Positions 51,050-60,582 of a DNA stretch of 64,000 nucleotides are shown here, piece by piece; position 1 is the first letter of the stretch, and each line of letters opens with the position of its first letter. The notes under the pieces are model-generated. The model saw nothing but the letters and a program-made list of their open reading frames with translations, ran no database searches and was not told where the DNA came from. The DNA lies in assembly GCA_020634395.1 (NCBI GenBank), contig JACKBU010000002.1:270017-334016 (forward strand), written 5' to 3'. Source of the DNA: Ardenticatenaceae bacterium. Its GTDB lineage: Bacteria > Chloroflexota > Anaerolineae > Promineifilales > Promineifilaceae. Both the position numbers and the translations under genes were made by a program.

Positions 51050-52018
51050 ATGCGAGTATTGATCACAGGTTCTAGCGGGCAAATAGGCACTAACTTAGGC
51101 CTTTATTTGCAGGAAAAAGGGCACCAGGTTTTTGGTGTGGACAAGCGTGTTAACACCTGGACAGACCAGATTAGCACCATTATTCAAGATTTGAGCCAAC
51201 CCTATCACAATTTTGCGGGGGGTATTGGTATTGAATATCCAGATAACTTAGACGTCGTGGTGCATTTTGCTGCCCACGCCAAAGTCCATGAATTGGTGGA
51301 GCAGCCATACCGGGCGCTGGAAAACATCACCATGACGTTTAACGTGTTGGAATTCTGCCGCCAGAATAACCTGCCCATTATTTTTAGCAGTTCGCGCGAG
51401 GTCTATGGGGACATTCATCGCTATATCACGGAAGAAACCTACGCCGACTTCGCCTACACGGAAAGCCCGTATTCGGCGAGTAAAATTTCCGGCGAAGCAC
51501 TGATCTACTCTTACGCGCAGTGTTATGGCATGCGGTATCTGGTGTTCCGGTTTAGCAACGTATACGGCCGTTACGACAACGACATCGAACGAATGGAACG
51601 TGTGATTCCTCTCTTCATCCGCAAAATTGGACGCGGCGAACCCATCACTGTCTATGGTGAAGATAAAGTGCTCGACTTCACCTACGTCGACGACTGTATT
51701 AGCGGCGTCTCCCGTGGTATTGAACTAATAGCCAGTGGTCAAAAAGTCAACCAGACCATCAACCTGGCCTTTGGCCAGGGAAACAGCCTGGTAAACATGG
51801 CGCATTACATAGGTGAAACACTTGGCGTAACGCCCAATATGACTATTAAGCCGGCGCGTGTAGGCGAAGTTACTCACTACGTGGCCAACATTGGCAAAGC
51901 CCGCGCTTTGCTAGATTACACCCCTACCACTTCCCTGCGCGAGGGGATTCAACGCTCAGTTGCCTGGTCACAGGAATGGGCTGCGCAAAACCACAAGCCT
52001 GCGTCTGTGCCCGCCTAA
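51050..52018 (+). CDS. NAD-dependent sugar epimerase/dehydratase (SDR family)
   Basis: 322 residues. Cofactor motif VLITGSSGQIGTNLGLYLQE; active-site YSASK in ESPYSASKISGEAL, with Ser in FSSSREVYGD; and RFSNVYGRYDNDIERM as the substrate-side segment. It resembles UDP-hexose 4-epimerases or dehydratases of polysaccharide loci. GGAG precedes the ATG. It is followed 18 bases later by a glycosyltransferase. Confidence 0.9.
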   Translation: MRVLITGSSGQIGTNLGLYLQEKGHQVFGVDKRVNTWTDQISTIIQDLSQPYHNFAGGIGIEYPDNLDVVVHFAAHAKVHELVEQPYRALENITMTFNVLEFCRQNNLPIIFSSSREVYGDIHRYITEETYADFAYTESPYSASKISGEALIYSYAQCYGMRYLVFRFSNVYGRYDNDIERMERVIPLFIRKIGRGEPITVYGEDKVLDFTYVDDCISGVSRGIELIASGQKVNQTINLAFGQGNSLVNMAHYIGETLGVTPNMTIKPARVGEVTHYVANIGKARALLDYTPTTSLREGIQRSVAWSQEWAAQNHKPASVPA

Positions 52019-52035
52019 GCCGGGTAGAGAAAACT

Positions 52036-53277
52036 ATGAAAATAGCCATCGTCAACCAGCCCATCGACACGCTGATACCGGGTTACCAAAACTCTATCGC
52101 TATTTGGACTTACAACATAGCACCGCTTCTGGCCGAAACCCATGACGTCACCGTTTATGGCAAAATCAATCGCGTCCAAAAAGAACTCAAGACGCAGCCC
52201 AAAGTGCGTTACCGGTTTCTCCGCGCTTTCCCCAATAAGGTGGAGCAGCAGTTGGAAAAGGTGATCAAGCCGTTCACAAACAAAAACATCCCGGTCTTCG
52301 CCTCCCAACTGCACCATCTGGATTATGCTTTGCCCCTGGCCCTGAGCCTGCGCCAGGGCAAATACGACGTCATCCACGTCCATAATTTTACGCAGTTCAT
52401 CCCGGTCATCCGGCGGTTTAATCCGCAGGCCAAAGTGGTGCTGCACATGAACGGGGAATGGCTCATGCAGTTGGATTATGACATTATGGCCGAACGGATT
52501 GCCCAGACAGACCTGGTTTTAGGGTCCAGCAACTACGTGGCCGAGTCGGTCCGGCAGCGTTTCCCCCAATACGCAGATCGCTGCAAAACCATCTACAACG
52601 GCGTCAATGTGGAGGCTTTCAAGCAAAGCGATCACCAAAACGGGGCTTCACCGGAAGGGGGATTTGGCGTTTTGTTTGTGGGGCGTGTTTCTCCCGAAAA
52701 GGGCGTTCATGACCTGATCAAAGCGTTTGCGCTGGTGGCGCAGCAGTTCCCCACGGCGCAGCTGCACATCGTGGGCCCTATTGGGGCGATGCCGATTGAA
52801 TACATTGTCGGGGTGAGTGAGGATCCGCTGATTAAAGGGCTGGCGGCGTATTACGAGGAAAGTTATGGGGTGATCCTGCAAAAGCTGGTGCCGGAGCACT
52901 TGAAGGAGCAAGTTCACTTTGTGGGGCCGACGCCTCATGACACTATCATGCAGTATTATGAAGACACGGCCGTTTTGGTCAATCCTTCCTATGCCGAAAC
53001 GTTTGGCATGAGCCTGGTGGAAGCGCTGGCAAGCGAAAAACCGGTGGTAGCCACCCGTGTAGGGGGCATGGTGGAGATTGTAGGCGACGAGAAAGTAGGG
53101 ACACTGGTGGAGCGGGGCGACGTGGCAGCTTTGGCAGAGGCCATCAGCAGGCTTCTGGCAGATGGCGCGCTGCGGGCCAGCATGGGCAAGATGGGCCGGC
53201 AAGAGGTAACCGAACGGTTCAGCTGGGCGCGGGTAGCTCAAGATTTAGTCAACCATTACGAATCTTTATTTCGGTAA
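52036..53277 (+). CDS. Glycosyltransferase family 4 (GT-B)
   Basis: 413 residues from ATG 52036. N-terminal Rossmann domain with DVIHVHNFTQFIPVI; C-terminal GVLFVGRVSPEKGVHDLIKA and the EX7E motif in PSYAETFGMSLVEALASEKP. Retaining transferases of this family use nucleotide sugars to extend glycans on the cytoplasmic face. Donor unknown. Confidence 0.93.
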   Translation: MKIAIVNQPIDTLIPGYQNSIAIWTYNIAPLLAETHDVTVYGKINRVQKELKTQPKVRYRFLRAFPNKVEQQLEKVIKPFTNKNIPVFASQLHHLDYALPLALSLRQGKYDVIHVHNFTQFIPVIRRFNPQAKVVLHMNGEWLMQLDYDIMAERIAQTDLVLGSSNYVAESVRQRFPQYADRCKTIYNGVNVEAFKQSDHQNGASPEGGFGVLFVGRVSPEKGVHDLIKAFALVAQQFPTAQLHIVGPIGAMPIEYIVGVSEDPLIKGLAAYYEESYGVILQKLVPEHLKEQVHFVGPTPHDTIMQYYEDTAVLVNPSYAETFGMSLVEALASEKPVVATRVGGMVEIVGDEKVGTLVERGDVAALAEAISRLLADGALRASMGKMGRQEVTERFSWARVAQDLVNHYESLFR

Positions 53278-53283
53278 ATTCAG

Positions 53284-54111
53284 ATGTCTTTTAGAGATTG
53301 GCTGCGCCAACGCTATTGGCAACGGATAAGGAAACGGCCGTTTGCCCTGCCCACGGCCGTTTTCCAACAATCGGCCCTGGTCTTCGCCCCCCATGAGGAC
53401 GACGAAACGCTCGGCTGCGGCGGCATGATCCTGCAAAAGCGCGCGGCCGGGGCCAACGTGGGCGTGGTGTTCATGACCGACGGCCGTCAATCCCACGCTC
53501 ACCTCATGCCCGTAGAAGAACTCATCGCTCATCGTCGCCAGGAAGCACTGGACGCCTGCCGGGTCCTGGGTGTAGCCGAAGATCACGTTTCTTTTCTGGA
53601 CTTTACGGATGGGTATCTGAGCGAGGCCGTGGAAACGGCCGTGTCCCCCGTGCTCGACCTGCTGCAGCAGTACCAACCGGCCGAAGTTTTTATACCCTAT
53701 ATCAAAGAGCCGCCGGCCGATCATGTAGCCACCAACCTGATCGTGATGGCGGCCCTCAAACAGTATTCACAGCCTGTAACAGTATACGAATATCCTGTCT
53801 GGTTCTGGTATCATTGGCCCTGGGTGAGCCTGGACCTTCACCATCAAGGCGAAAGAAAAGCCATTGTAAAGAACACACTATCGACCTTCCTTGGCTGGCG
53901 ATTGTTCACAGATTTCAACTGTTCCCTCGATATTTCCCCTGTCCTGGCGCAAAAATGCCTGGCTCTGGAACAACACAAGACCCAGATGTTTAGCCTGATG
54001 CCCGACAAAGGGTGGCTCACCTTGCATGATGTAGCAGGTGGGGACTGGCTAGCTTGTTTTTTCCAAGAGAAAGAAATTTATCGCCGTTTCCAATCCCTTG
54101 GTAGTTCTTAA
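53284..54111 (+). CDS. PIG-L-family deacetylase
   Basis: 275 residues. Zinc motif FAPHEDDETLGCGGMI (PHxDD variant) and the third ligand His in EPPADHVATNLIV define the LmbE/PIG-L family, which removes acetyl groups from N-acetyl-hexosamines. It likely tailors the glycan made by this locus. It lies 6 bases after the GT4 gene. The last third is AT-richer and less conserved. Confidence 0.9.
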   Translation: MSFRDWLRQRYWQRIRKRPFALPTAVFQQSALVFAPHEDDETLGCGGMILQKRAAGANVGVVFMTDGRQSHAHLMPVEELIAHRRQEALDACRVLGVAEDHVSFLDFTDGYLSEAVETAVSPVLDLLQQYQPAEVFIPYIKEPPADHVATNLIVMAALKQYSQPVTVYEYPVWFWYHWPWVSLDLHHQGERKAIVKNTLSTFLGWRLFTDFNCSLDISPVLAQKCLALEQHKTQMFSLMPDKGWLTLHDVAGGDWLACFFQEKEIYRRFQSLGSS

Positions 54112-54188
54112 TAAACTGACATTTTATCTACATCTACATCTCTCCATCGACGCATGGCATCGCTGCCAGAGGTAGAGGAGTTTTCGAG

Positions 54189-57100
54189 ATGAAAATGAAG
54201 CGTTTGGCAATCTTCCTGATTGTCCTGATTTTTTTGGCTGGCGTAATATTTTTAGCCTGGCGACGGCCGTCTATCGCCGGCATTCAGCGCCGGGTTGATA
54301 AGGTCATCGGCACGGCCGTGGCCTTTGCCAGCCCGCCCAAAGCCGATCCCACCATTCAAATAGCCCCCGTTCCATTCGACCTGACCATCATTGACCCCGA
54401 CATCTCCGGCGACGTGAAGCTGGTGGGCGACATCGACGGCGATGGCTTCCCAGACCTGATCATCGGCGGCATCACCAACGAAAAACTGAACTGGTACCAT
54501 TATCCCGACTGGCAAAAAACGGTCATCGCCACCCCCAACAACGAATTTACCACCGACGGCCGTCTCGGAGACGTCAATGGCGATGGTTCCCTGGACATCG
54601 TTGTGCCCGATGGCGACGGCCAAGACAACCTGGTCTGGTTCGAAAACCCACGGCCGTCCGGCGATCCCTTCGACGGCGCCGCCTGGACCCGCCACACCAT
54701 CGGCACTGTCGGCAGTTGGGGCAAAGACGTGCACGTCTCCGACTTTGACGACAACGGCCTGCTGGATGTGGCCACACGGCGCGATACGGCCGTTATGGTC
54801 TTCTTCCAGATGGCTCCCGACGAGTGGACCAAAATGGAATTCACCAACGTCGACACCGGCCACGAAGGCATGACCAGCGGCGACGTTGACAGCGACGGCC
54901 ACCTCGATCTGGTCGTGCACGGCCAATGGGTGCGCAATCCCGGCGGCGACGCCGCCCGCGACCCCGCTAACTGGACACCCTACGACATCGGCCCCGCCGA
55001 TCCCGACTTCAAAGCCCTGGTGGCCGACATCAACCAGGACGGCCACATGGACGTGCTCTTCTCCAGTTCCGAAAATACCGCCGACGTCAACTGGTGGTCG
55101 GCCGACAACGGCGATCCCACTGGCTCCTGGACCAAACACACCATCCTGCGCATGATGGAACGGACGCATACCCTCCAGGCCGCCGACATGAACCTGGATG
55201 GCAAGATGGACGTGGTGCTGGGGCAAATGCACACCTCAGCCGCTAACGAAATCATGATCATGTTCAACCTGGACGGCGAGGGCACAACCTGGGATAAGCA
55301 GTTGGTGGATACCGGCGGCCTGCACAATGGTGTCGTGGCCGATATTGGCAACGACGGCGATTATGACATTTTCGGGGCCAACTGGACGGGCAACCCGCCG
55401 GTACGCCTCTGGGAAAATCAGTTGAATGCGTCCGGTTCCCTGGACCGCTGGACCTACAAGCAGATCACGGACAATAACCAGCAAACCTTCGGCCTGGGCT
55501 TTGGCGATGTGGATGGCGACGGCCGTCAAGACATCGTCTCCGGGCGCTACTGGTATCACAATCCGGGCGGCGATATGCTTGGCGACTGGACCCAGCACGA
55601 ATTTCCCAATGGCCTGCACGCCTTCATGGTGCTGAACGTGGATGGCGACAATCTGGCCGACGTGATGGCCCAAAAAGACGAATCCGGCCTGGCGGTTTAC
55701 TGGCTGGAAGCCACCGACGAGACGGCCACAGACTGGACGGCCGTTAAAGTCGGCACCGTCGAATCGGCCAGCCACGAACTGGGTGCGCAGGGCTACCGCA
55801 CGGCCGTGCTCTCTCCCGGCGCGCCGCCCGTCGTCGCCATCTCCAGCGGCAACGGCATCTACTACTTCCAGATTCCGGCCGACCCAACGGCCGGCGATTG
55901 GCCCAAAGTCCACGTCAGCAGCAATCCTTCCGATGAGGGCTTTGCTTTTGGCGACATCAACGGCGATGGGCAGTTGGACATTGCCGGGACGACCGGCGAT
56001 TCTAAGCGCGTGGAGTGGTATCTCAATCCTGGCGATGGCTCCGGCGAATGGACGGCCTACCCGGTAGGCACCTTCGACGAAGCCCTGTACCCGGACCGCA
56101 CCGAAGTGGCCGATTTGAACGGTGACGGCCGTCTCGATGTCATCGTCACTGAAGAAAACGGCGAAGACAGCGACGCCCAGACCTTCTGGTGGGAGCAGCC
56201 CGCCGATCCAACCGGCGGCGACTGGCCGCGCCACCTCTTGACTACGCAGGCCACCACCAACAGCCTGGATGTGGCCGACATGAACGGCGACCGCAGCACC
56301 GACGTGGTGCTGGCCGAACATCGCGGCGGCCTGAAGGTGGCGATCTGGGTCAATGACGGCCAGGGCAACTTTACCGAGCAGGTCGTCTCCACAGGCAAAG
56401 AGAGCCACCTGGGCGCGCAAACTGTGGACCTGGACGGCGACGGCGACCTGGACATTGTCAGCATTGCCTGGGATGCGCCGCAGTTCATCCACCTCTGGCG
56501 CAACGACGAATTGGGCCATGCCGCCAGCAGTGCCCCACAGGATGCAGCGCCGGAAACGCCCACTCCCGTATCGCCGGACAGCAGCAGCTCGACCGCACCA
56601 CAAAGCGAGCAAGATACGGCCGTAACCGGGCCAGGCCCTGTCGCCTTATACACCTTCGATGAAGGTTCGGGCAGTAGGGTCCATGACGTTTCCGGCGTCG
56701 GAGAGCCGTTGGATCTGGTGGCAGCCGATGAAGCTGCCCTGGCATGGCTGCCATCTGGCGGCCTGCAAATCACCGCCCCTACCATTCTGGCTTCGGCCGG
56801 TCCGGCGCAAAAGGTGATTGACGCTTACAAATCGTCCAATGAACTGACCGTCGAGACCTGGATCAAACCGGCCGACATAGAGCAAGATGGACCGGCGCGT
56901 ATCGTCACTGTTTCTGTCGATCCGTTTAATCGTAATATGACGTTGGGCCAGGAGTTTGGCGCTTTTGACGTGCGGCTGCGCACAACCGACACCTCGGAAA
57001 ATGGCGTGCCTTCACTGAGTACGCCTGACGGTGTGGCAGCGCCTGTTCTGGCACATCTGGTTTACACGCGGGATGCCGCCGGTCAGGCCACCATTTACCG

Positions 57101-57554
57101 CGATGGGGAAGTGATTGCGCAGGGACAGGTGTCCGGCGCGCTTTCGGCCTGGGATGAAGGTTTCCGGCTGGCCATAGCCAACGAAATATCGCTGGACCGT
57201 CCCTGGTTGGGCGAGTATCATCAACTCGCTTTGTATGATCGGGCATTGAGCGCCGACGAGGCGGCGGCGCATTTTCGCGCCGGTCCAGATGGACTGCCGG
57301 AGCCAACGCCAGAAAGCGCTGTGGCAGAAGCAGCTCCGACGCGGGAACCGCAGGCAGCGGCCACGGCCGTTTCCCAGGCCATGCCCGCTCCGGCAGAGAC
57401 AGAAGCAGCGGTAACGGCCGTGCCCATCGTTGAGGCGGCTCAGGCGCCATCCCCGGCTTCGACCACTCCGCTGGTTCTCATCGCAGGGGTGCTGGCAGTT
57501 ACCGTCGTTGTCATCTTGGTCGCCCTAACCAGGCGAAGAAAACACTCAGACTGA
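54189..57554 (+). CDS. Large FG-GAP/LamG cell-surface protein with a C-terminal anchor
   Basis: 1121 residues. N-terminal membrane segment (IFLIVLIFLAGVIFLAW), then calcium-loop FG-GAP blades (~70-770, e.g. GDIDGDGFPDLIIGG and DLDGDGDLDIVSIAWD), a Pro/Thr-rich linker (~780-815), a LamG domain (~820-1035) and a Pro/Ala-rich stalk ending in a membrane helix (LVLIAGVLAVTVVVILVAL) with basic end RRRKHSD. Likely displayed on the surface with its propeller outward. The propeller is a paralogue of 43437-45773; the two sit on both sides of the glycan genes. Confidence 0.9.
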   Translation: MKMKRLAIFLIVLIFLAGVIFLAWRRPSIAGIQRRVDKVIGTAVAFASPPKADPTIQIAPVPFDLTIIDPDISGDVKLVGDIDGDGFPDLIIGGITNEKLNWYHYPDWQKTVIATPNNEFTTDGRLGDVNGDGSLDIVVPDGDGQDNLVWFENPRPSGDPFDGAAWTRHTIGTVGSWGKDVHVSDFDDNGLLDVATRRDTAVMVFFQMAPDEWTKMEFTNVDTGHEGMTSGDVDSDGHLDLVVHGQWVRNPGGDAARDPANWTPYDIGPADPDFKALVADINQDGHMDVLFSSSENTADVNWWSADNGDPTGSWTKHTILRMMERTHTLQAADMNLDGKMDVVLGQMHTSAANEIMIMFNLDGEGTTWDKQLVDTGGLHNGVVADIGNDGDYDIFGANWTGNPPVRLWENQLNASGSLDRWTYKQITDNNQQTFGLGFGDVDGDGRQDIVSGRYWYHNPGGDMLGDWTQHEFPNGLHAFMVLNVDGDNLADVMAQKDESGLAVYWLEATDETATDWTAVKVGTVESASHELGAQGYRTAVLSPGAPPVVAISSGNGIYYFQIPADPTAGDWPKVHVSSNPSDEGFAFGDINGDGQLDIAGTTGDSKRVEWYLNPGDGSGEWTAYPVGTFDEALYPDRTEVADLNGDGRLDVIVTEENGEDSDAQTFWWEQPADPTGGDWPRHLLTTQATTNSLDVADMNGDRSTDVVLAEHRGGLKVAIWVNDGQGNFTEQVVSTGKESHLGAQTVDLDGDGDLDIVSIAWDAPQFIHLWRNDELGHAASSAPQDAAPETPTPVSPDSSSSTAPQSEQDTAVTGPGPVALYTFDEGSGSRVHDVSGVGEPLDLVAADEAALAWLPSGGLQITAPTILASAGPAQKVIDAYKSSNELTVETWIKPADIEQDGPARIVTVSVDPFNRNMTLGQEFGAFDVRLRTTDTSENGVPSLSTPDGVAAPVLAHLVYTRDAAGQATIYRDGEVIAQGQVSGALSAWDEGFRLAIANEISLDRPWLGEYHQLALYDRALSADEAAAHFRAGPDGLPEPTPESAVAEAAPTREPQAAATAVSQAMPAPAETEAAVTAVPIVEAAQAPSPASTTPLVLIAGVLAVTVVVILVALTRRRKHSD

Positions 57555-57559
57555 TTTTT

Positions 57560-59689
57560 ATGACCCAAATCGAACCTAAAACAACGTTGACAGAGGGCTT
57601 TGTTGATACCTTTGGCGAGGACGTGCCCGCCGGGCAGGTGATTGGCCGCTCAGGACCAAGCGGCGTTTATCGCGGCGGAGCAGACGTAGAAGGTGTTATC
57701 AGCAGTGATCATGGCGCGCTGCGCATTGAACCCCTGCTTAAACCGGGGTGGGGCCGATCGGGTCTGGCTTACGGCCCTTATCGGCGGGAAAATGGTCTGG
57801 CCTTTGGGGTGCATGTGCTGAACGGCCACAATACCAGTCAGGTAGGTGACTTGACCGAAAGCCTGATACAGCGGCTGTATCGCTGGGCGGCCGGCAGCGA
57901 ATCGAAGTCGGCTGTGCCGCGCCGGATGCTGGCCTGGAGCCGTAATGGCCACAAGCGGCGCTCCTGGCGGCAGTTTCGGCGCTGGGCTTATCTGAACCGG
58001 CATTATCGCCACGTGGAAAACGGCCTGCTGGATGAAAATTTAGCCGTGGGCTGGTTCCCGGTGGAGCGGCCAGAAAATCCTCTGACAGGGGGCAATGCTT
58101 TTGTGGTGCATGCCACTGGCGCAGAAAACGGCGAATTATGGACACGGGCGGGGGAACGGCCGTTGCCGGTTGTACGCGGCTTGCAAAATGTCCCGGTGTA
58201 CTACGTGGTGATTTTGCGGGAGCGTGGGGCGGCGTATTACGCGGCGTCGCTGCCTGCAGCGCGCGGCTTTGGCGATTTCCCGGCGATGCGCCCATTGGCA
58301 GTTGACGCCTTTGCCGACGAGCCGGAGGTATACGCCGGAATTTACCAGAGTGTGTTGGGCCAGATTGGATTCCGGGTGGATTCGCGGGTGTACAGCACGG
58401 CCGTGCAAAAACTGCCGGCGTGCGCTGCCTGGTTTGGCACGGCGCATCTGGCCGATTCGTTAACCGGCAGCGGCCCGTTGGCCGGTTCAAGAGCCGAGAT
58501 AGGCGGCGCGTGGCGCGTCTATCAGGGAGAATTTGCACGATCGCCGCAGGGATTACGGCCGTTGGCGGCAGAAAATCTGGCGGCGCTGACGGGAGAAGCG
58601 CCGGCCGGGTTGGTGCATGCGGTGGTGGACCAGGCAATGGACGGGGAAGCGGAAACGGCCGTGGAACTTGTCTGGCGTTTGCAGGATGAAGCCAACTATT
58701 GGAGCCTGACGGTGGACGCTCATGCTTGCCGGCTGCTGCGGCGCGAAGACGGCCGTGTCTTGGAGGTGGCCAGGGACGAGCCAGGGTTGCAGGGGGGGCA
58801 GGCTAATGCCCTTCAGATTTTGGATGACGGTGAGGAAATAGCAGCGTTTGTGAACGGCCGTTTGTTGTTCAACCGGCGAATCGCCGATCAGACTCTGCAA
58901 AACGCTGCCGGTGTGGGACTGCGCCTGGCGGCCTCCTCGGCCGTCAGGGTGCGCTACCTGGAAGCCCATCCGCGAACAGTTCCTATTCCGCCGGAACTGC
59001 AGTTCGCGCCGCCGTGGGAACCGGGAGAAACGGCCGTGGTTGTACGCGAAGATTTTCACGGCCCAGACGGCGATCTACACGGCCGTGCCACCCCCGGCGC
59101 TCGCACCTGGCAGAAAAGTTACGGTCTGGGACACATTTCCATTCAAGATCGGGCCGCCAAAGTTATCGCCAGCCCCAGCAGCCCCAATCCCGGGCGGACA
59201 ATCTACACCATCCCCTGGGATGATCCCGCCTTTGCCGAGTTAGAAGTGGCAGTCGAGCCACCCGGAACCAGTCGTGGCCAGTGGGAATCCGGCCGTGCCG
59301 GTGTTGTATTCTGGCAGGATGCGGACAACCTGCTGATTGTCAGCACCTGGCTGGACGATTTTTATGATGGAACGTCCATCTCCTCCTTTTTCCTTCTCAA
59401 AGGGTTTGAGGAGCTATACGATGCCGTGTGGACCAATGTAGGGCGTCGGATTTCGTGGGGCCAGCCTTATCATATTCGCGCGGCCTGCGACGGTGTGAAG
59501 TATTTGGTTTATGTCAATAATGAGCCGGTTTTGGTGCGTGCTCTGACGGATGTTTATCCCCAGTTTGACCGGTTGACCATTAACCGGGTGGGCATTGTGG
59601 CTAACTGGGAATGGGGCAACGATACGGGCAGCGTATTTACCCAATTTGTAGGTAAAAAAAGGAAGCAGCAAAATGACAGCCAGCGATAA
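57560..59689 (+). CDS. Large protein with LamG-like sandwich domains, unknown function
   Basis: 709 residues, no recognised family, no signal peptide. At least two beta-sandwich-like regions (~310-475 and ~495-695) have motifs such as VELVWRLQDEANYWSLTVDA and RAGVVFWQDADNLLIVSTWL, similar to laminin-G/DUF1080-like sugar-binding folds. The N-terminal ~290 residues are Arg/Trp-rich. It follows the FG-GAP gene at 5 bases, so likely cotranscribed; it may bind glycan inside the cell or be exported by a non-Sec path (inference). Confidence 0.6.
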   Translation: MTQIEPKTTLTEGFVDTFGEDVPAGQVIGRSGPSGVYRGGADVEGVISSDHGALRIEPLLKPGWGRSGLAYGPYRRENGLAFGVHVLNGHNTSQVGDLTESLIQRLYRWAAGSESKSAVPRRMLAWSRNGHKRRSWRQFRRWAYLNRHYRHVENGLLDENLAVGWFPVERPENPLTGGNAFVVHATGAENGELWTRAGERPLPVVRGLQNVPVYYVVILRERGAAYYAASLPAARGFGDFPAMRPLAVDAFADEPEVYAGIYQSVLGQIGFRVDSRVYSTAVQKLPACAAWFGTAHLADSLTGSGPLAGSRAEIGGAWRVYQGEFARSPQGLRPLAAENLAALTGEAPAGLVHAVVDQAMDGEAETAVELVWRLQDEANYWSLTVDAHACRLLRREDGRVLEVARDEPGLQGGQANALQILDDGEEIAAFVNGRLLFNRRIADQTLQNAAGVGLRLAASSAVRVRYLEAHPRTVPIPPELQFAPPWEPGETAVVVREDFHGPDGDLHGRATPGARTWQKSYGLGHISIQDRAAKVIASPSSPNPGRTIYTIPWDDPAFAELEVAVEPPGTSRGQWESGRAGVVFWQDADNLLIVSTWLDDFYDGTSISSFFLLKGFEELYDAVWTNVGRRISWGQPYHIRAACDGVKYLVYVNNEPVLVRALTDVYPQFDRLTINRVGIVANWEWGNDTGSVFTQFVGKKRKQQNDSQR

Positions 59690-60464
59690 TAACAAAAAGG
59701 ATTCGCGTTTTACGAATTTGATACAGCGGCTACGGCGGCGTTGGGTAAGAAATCGGGATGTGACCATACAGGAGGGTTTGGGGGCCGGGCTGAAGTTTAA
59801 TGCCGCGGCGTCTAACCCCGAATACGGCTTGGGTTCCAATGAGCAGCCGGTTCAGGAGGCGTTTGCCCGTTATTTGCATGCGGGCGACGTGTTTTATGAT
59901 GTGGGTGCAAATGTGGGATTTTTCACGGTGATTGGAGCGAAGCTGGTTGGTTCGGGCGGGCAAGTGCATGCTTTTGAACCGGTGCCGGAGAATGCCGCGG
60001 CGGTGCGCCATAATTGTGAGTTGAATGGGATGAAGCAGGTGACAGTGTGGGAAACGGCCGTGTCCGACCGGTCTGGCATGGGACAACTCCAACTGGCCCA
60101 ATACTCCGGCGGCGCTTCACTCTCAGTGGCCGCCCCCCCGCCAGATTACAAAGAAACCGTATCGGTAGATTTGATTACTCTGGATGAGTTTCTGGAAGAA
60201 AAAAAGGCTGCGCCGCCCTCTCTCGTCAAGATCGACGTAGAAGGAGCCGAAATTAACGTTCTCAAAGGAATGGTTAACCTGATTGAAAAGCATAAACCCA
60301 TCATCATCTTTGAAATCGACGATGGGGAGGTCGCAGCTTTCCAAAAAAAGAAGACGATTTGCACCGATTTTCTGCAGAATATGGGGTACACCATCGAGCT
60401 TCTGCCGGATTCCTACCCGCACGCGGGCTGGATTGTGGAGAACTATGTCGCGTTACCGGCGTAA
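59673..60464 (+). CDS. FkbM-family methyltransferase
   Basis: 263 residues. SAM motif DVFYDVGANVGFFTVIGAK, then VHAFEPVPENAAAVRHNCE and the family acid-loop LVKIDVEGAEINVLKGM. FkbM enzymes O-methylate sugars or polyketides; here a sugar hydroxyl of the polysaccharide is the likely target. Its start overlaps the preceding gene end by 17 bases. Confidence 0.92.
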   Translation: MTASDNNKKDSRFTNLIQRLRRRWVRNRDVTIQEGLGAGLKFNAAASNPEYGLGSNEQPVQEAFARYLHAGDVFYDVGANVGFFTVIGAKLVGSGGQVHAFEPVPENAAAVRHNCELNGMKQVTVWETAVSDRSGMGQLQLAQYSGGASLSVAAPPPDYKETVSVDLITLDEFLEEKKAAPPSLVKIDVEGAEINVLKGMVNLIEKHKPIIIFEIDDGEVAAFQKKKTICTDFLQNMGYTIELLPDSYPHAGWIVENYVALPA

Positions 60465-60582
60465 GTGTGCAGATGAGGATTTATTCATATTAACCAGCTG
60501 ATCAAGCAAAATCCGATTGACGCTTGCCGTCCCTACCACTATATTGCCGCCGAAAATTTTTCGGTGCAAAAGGTAGGGTACG

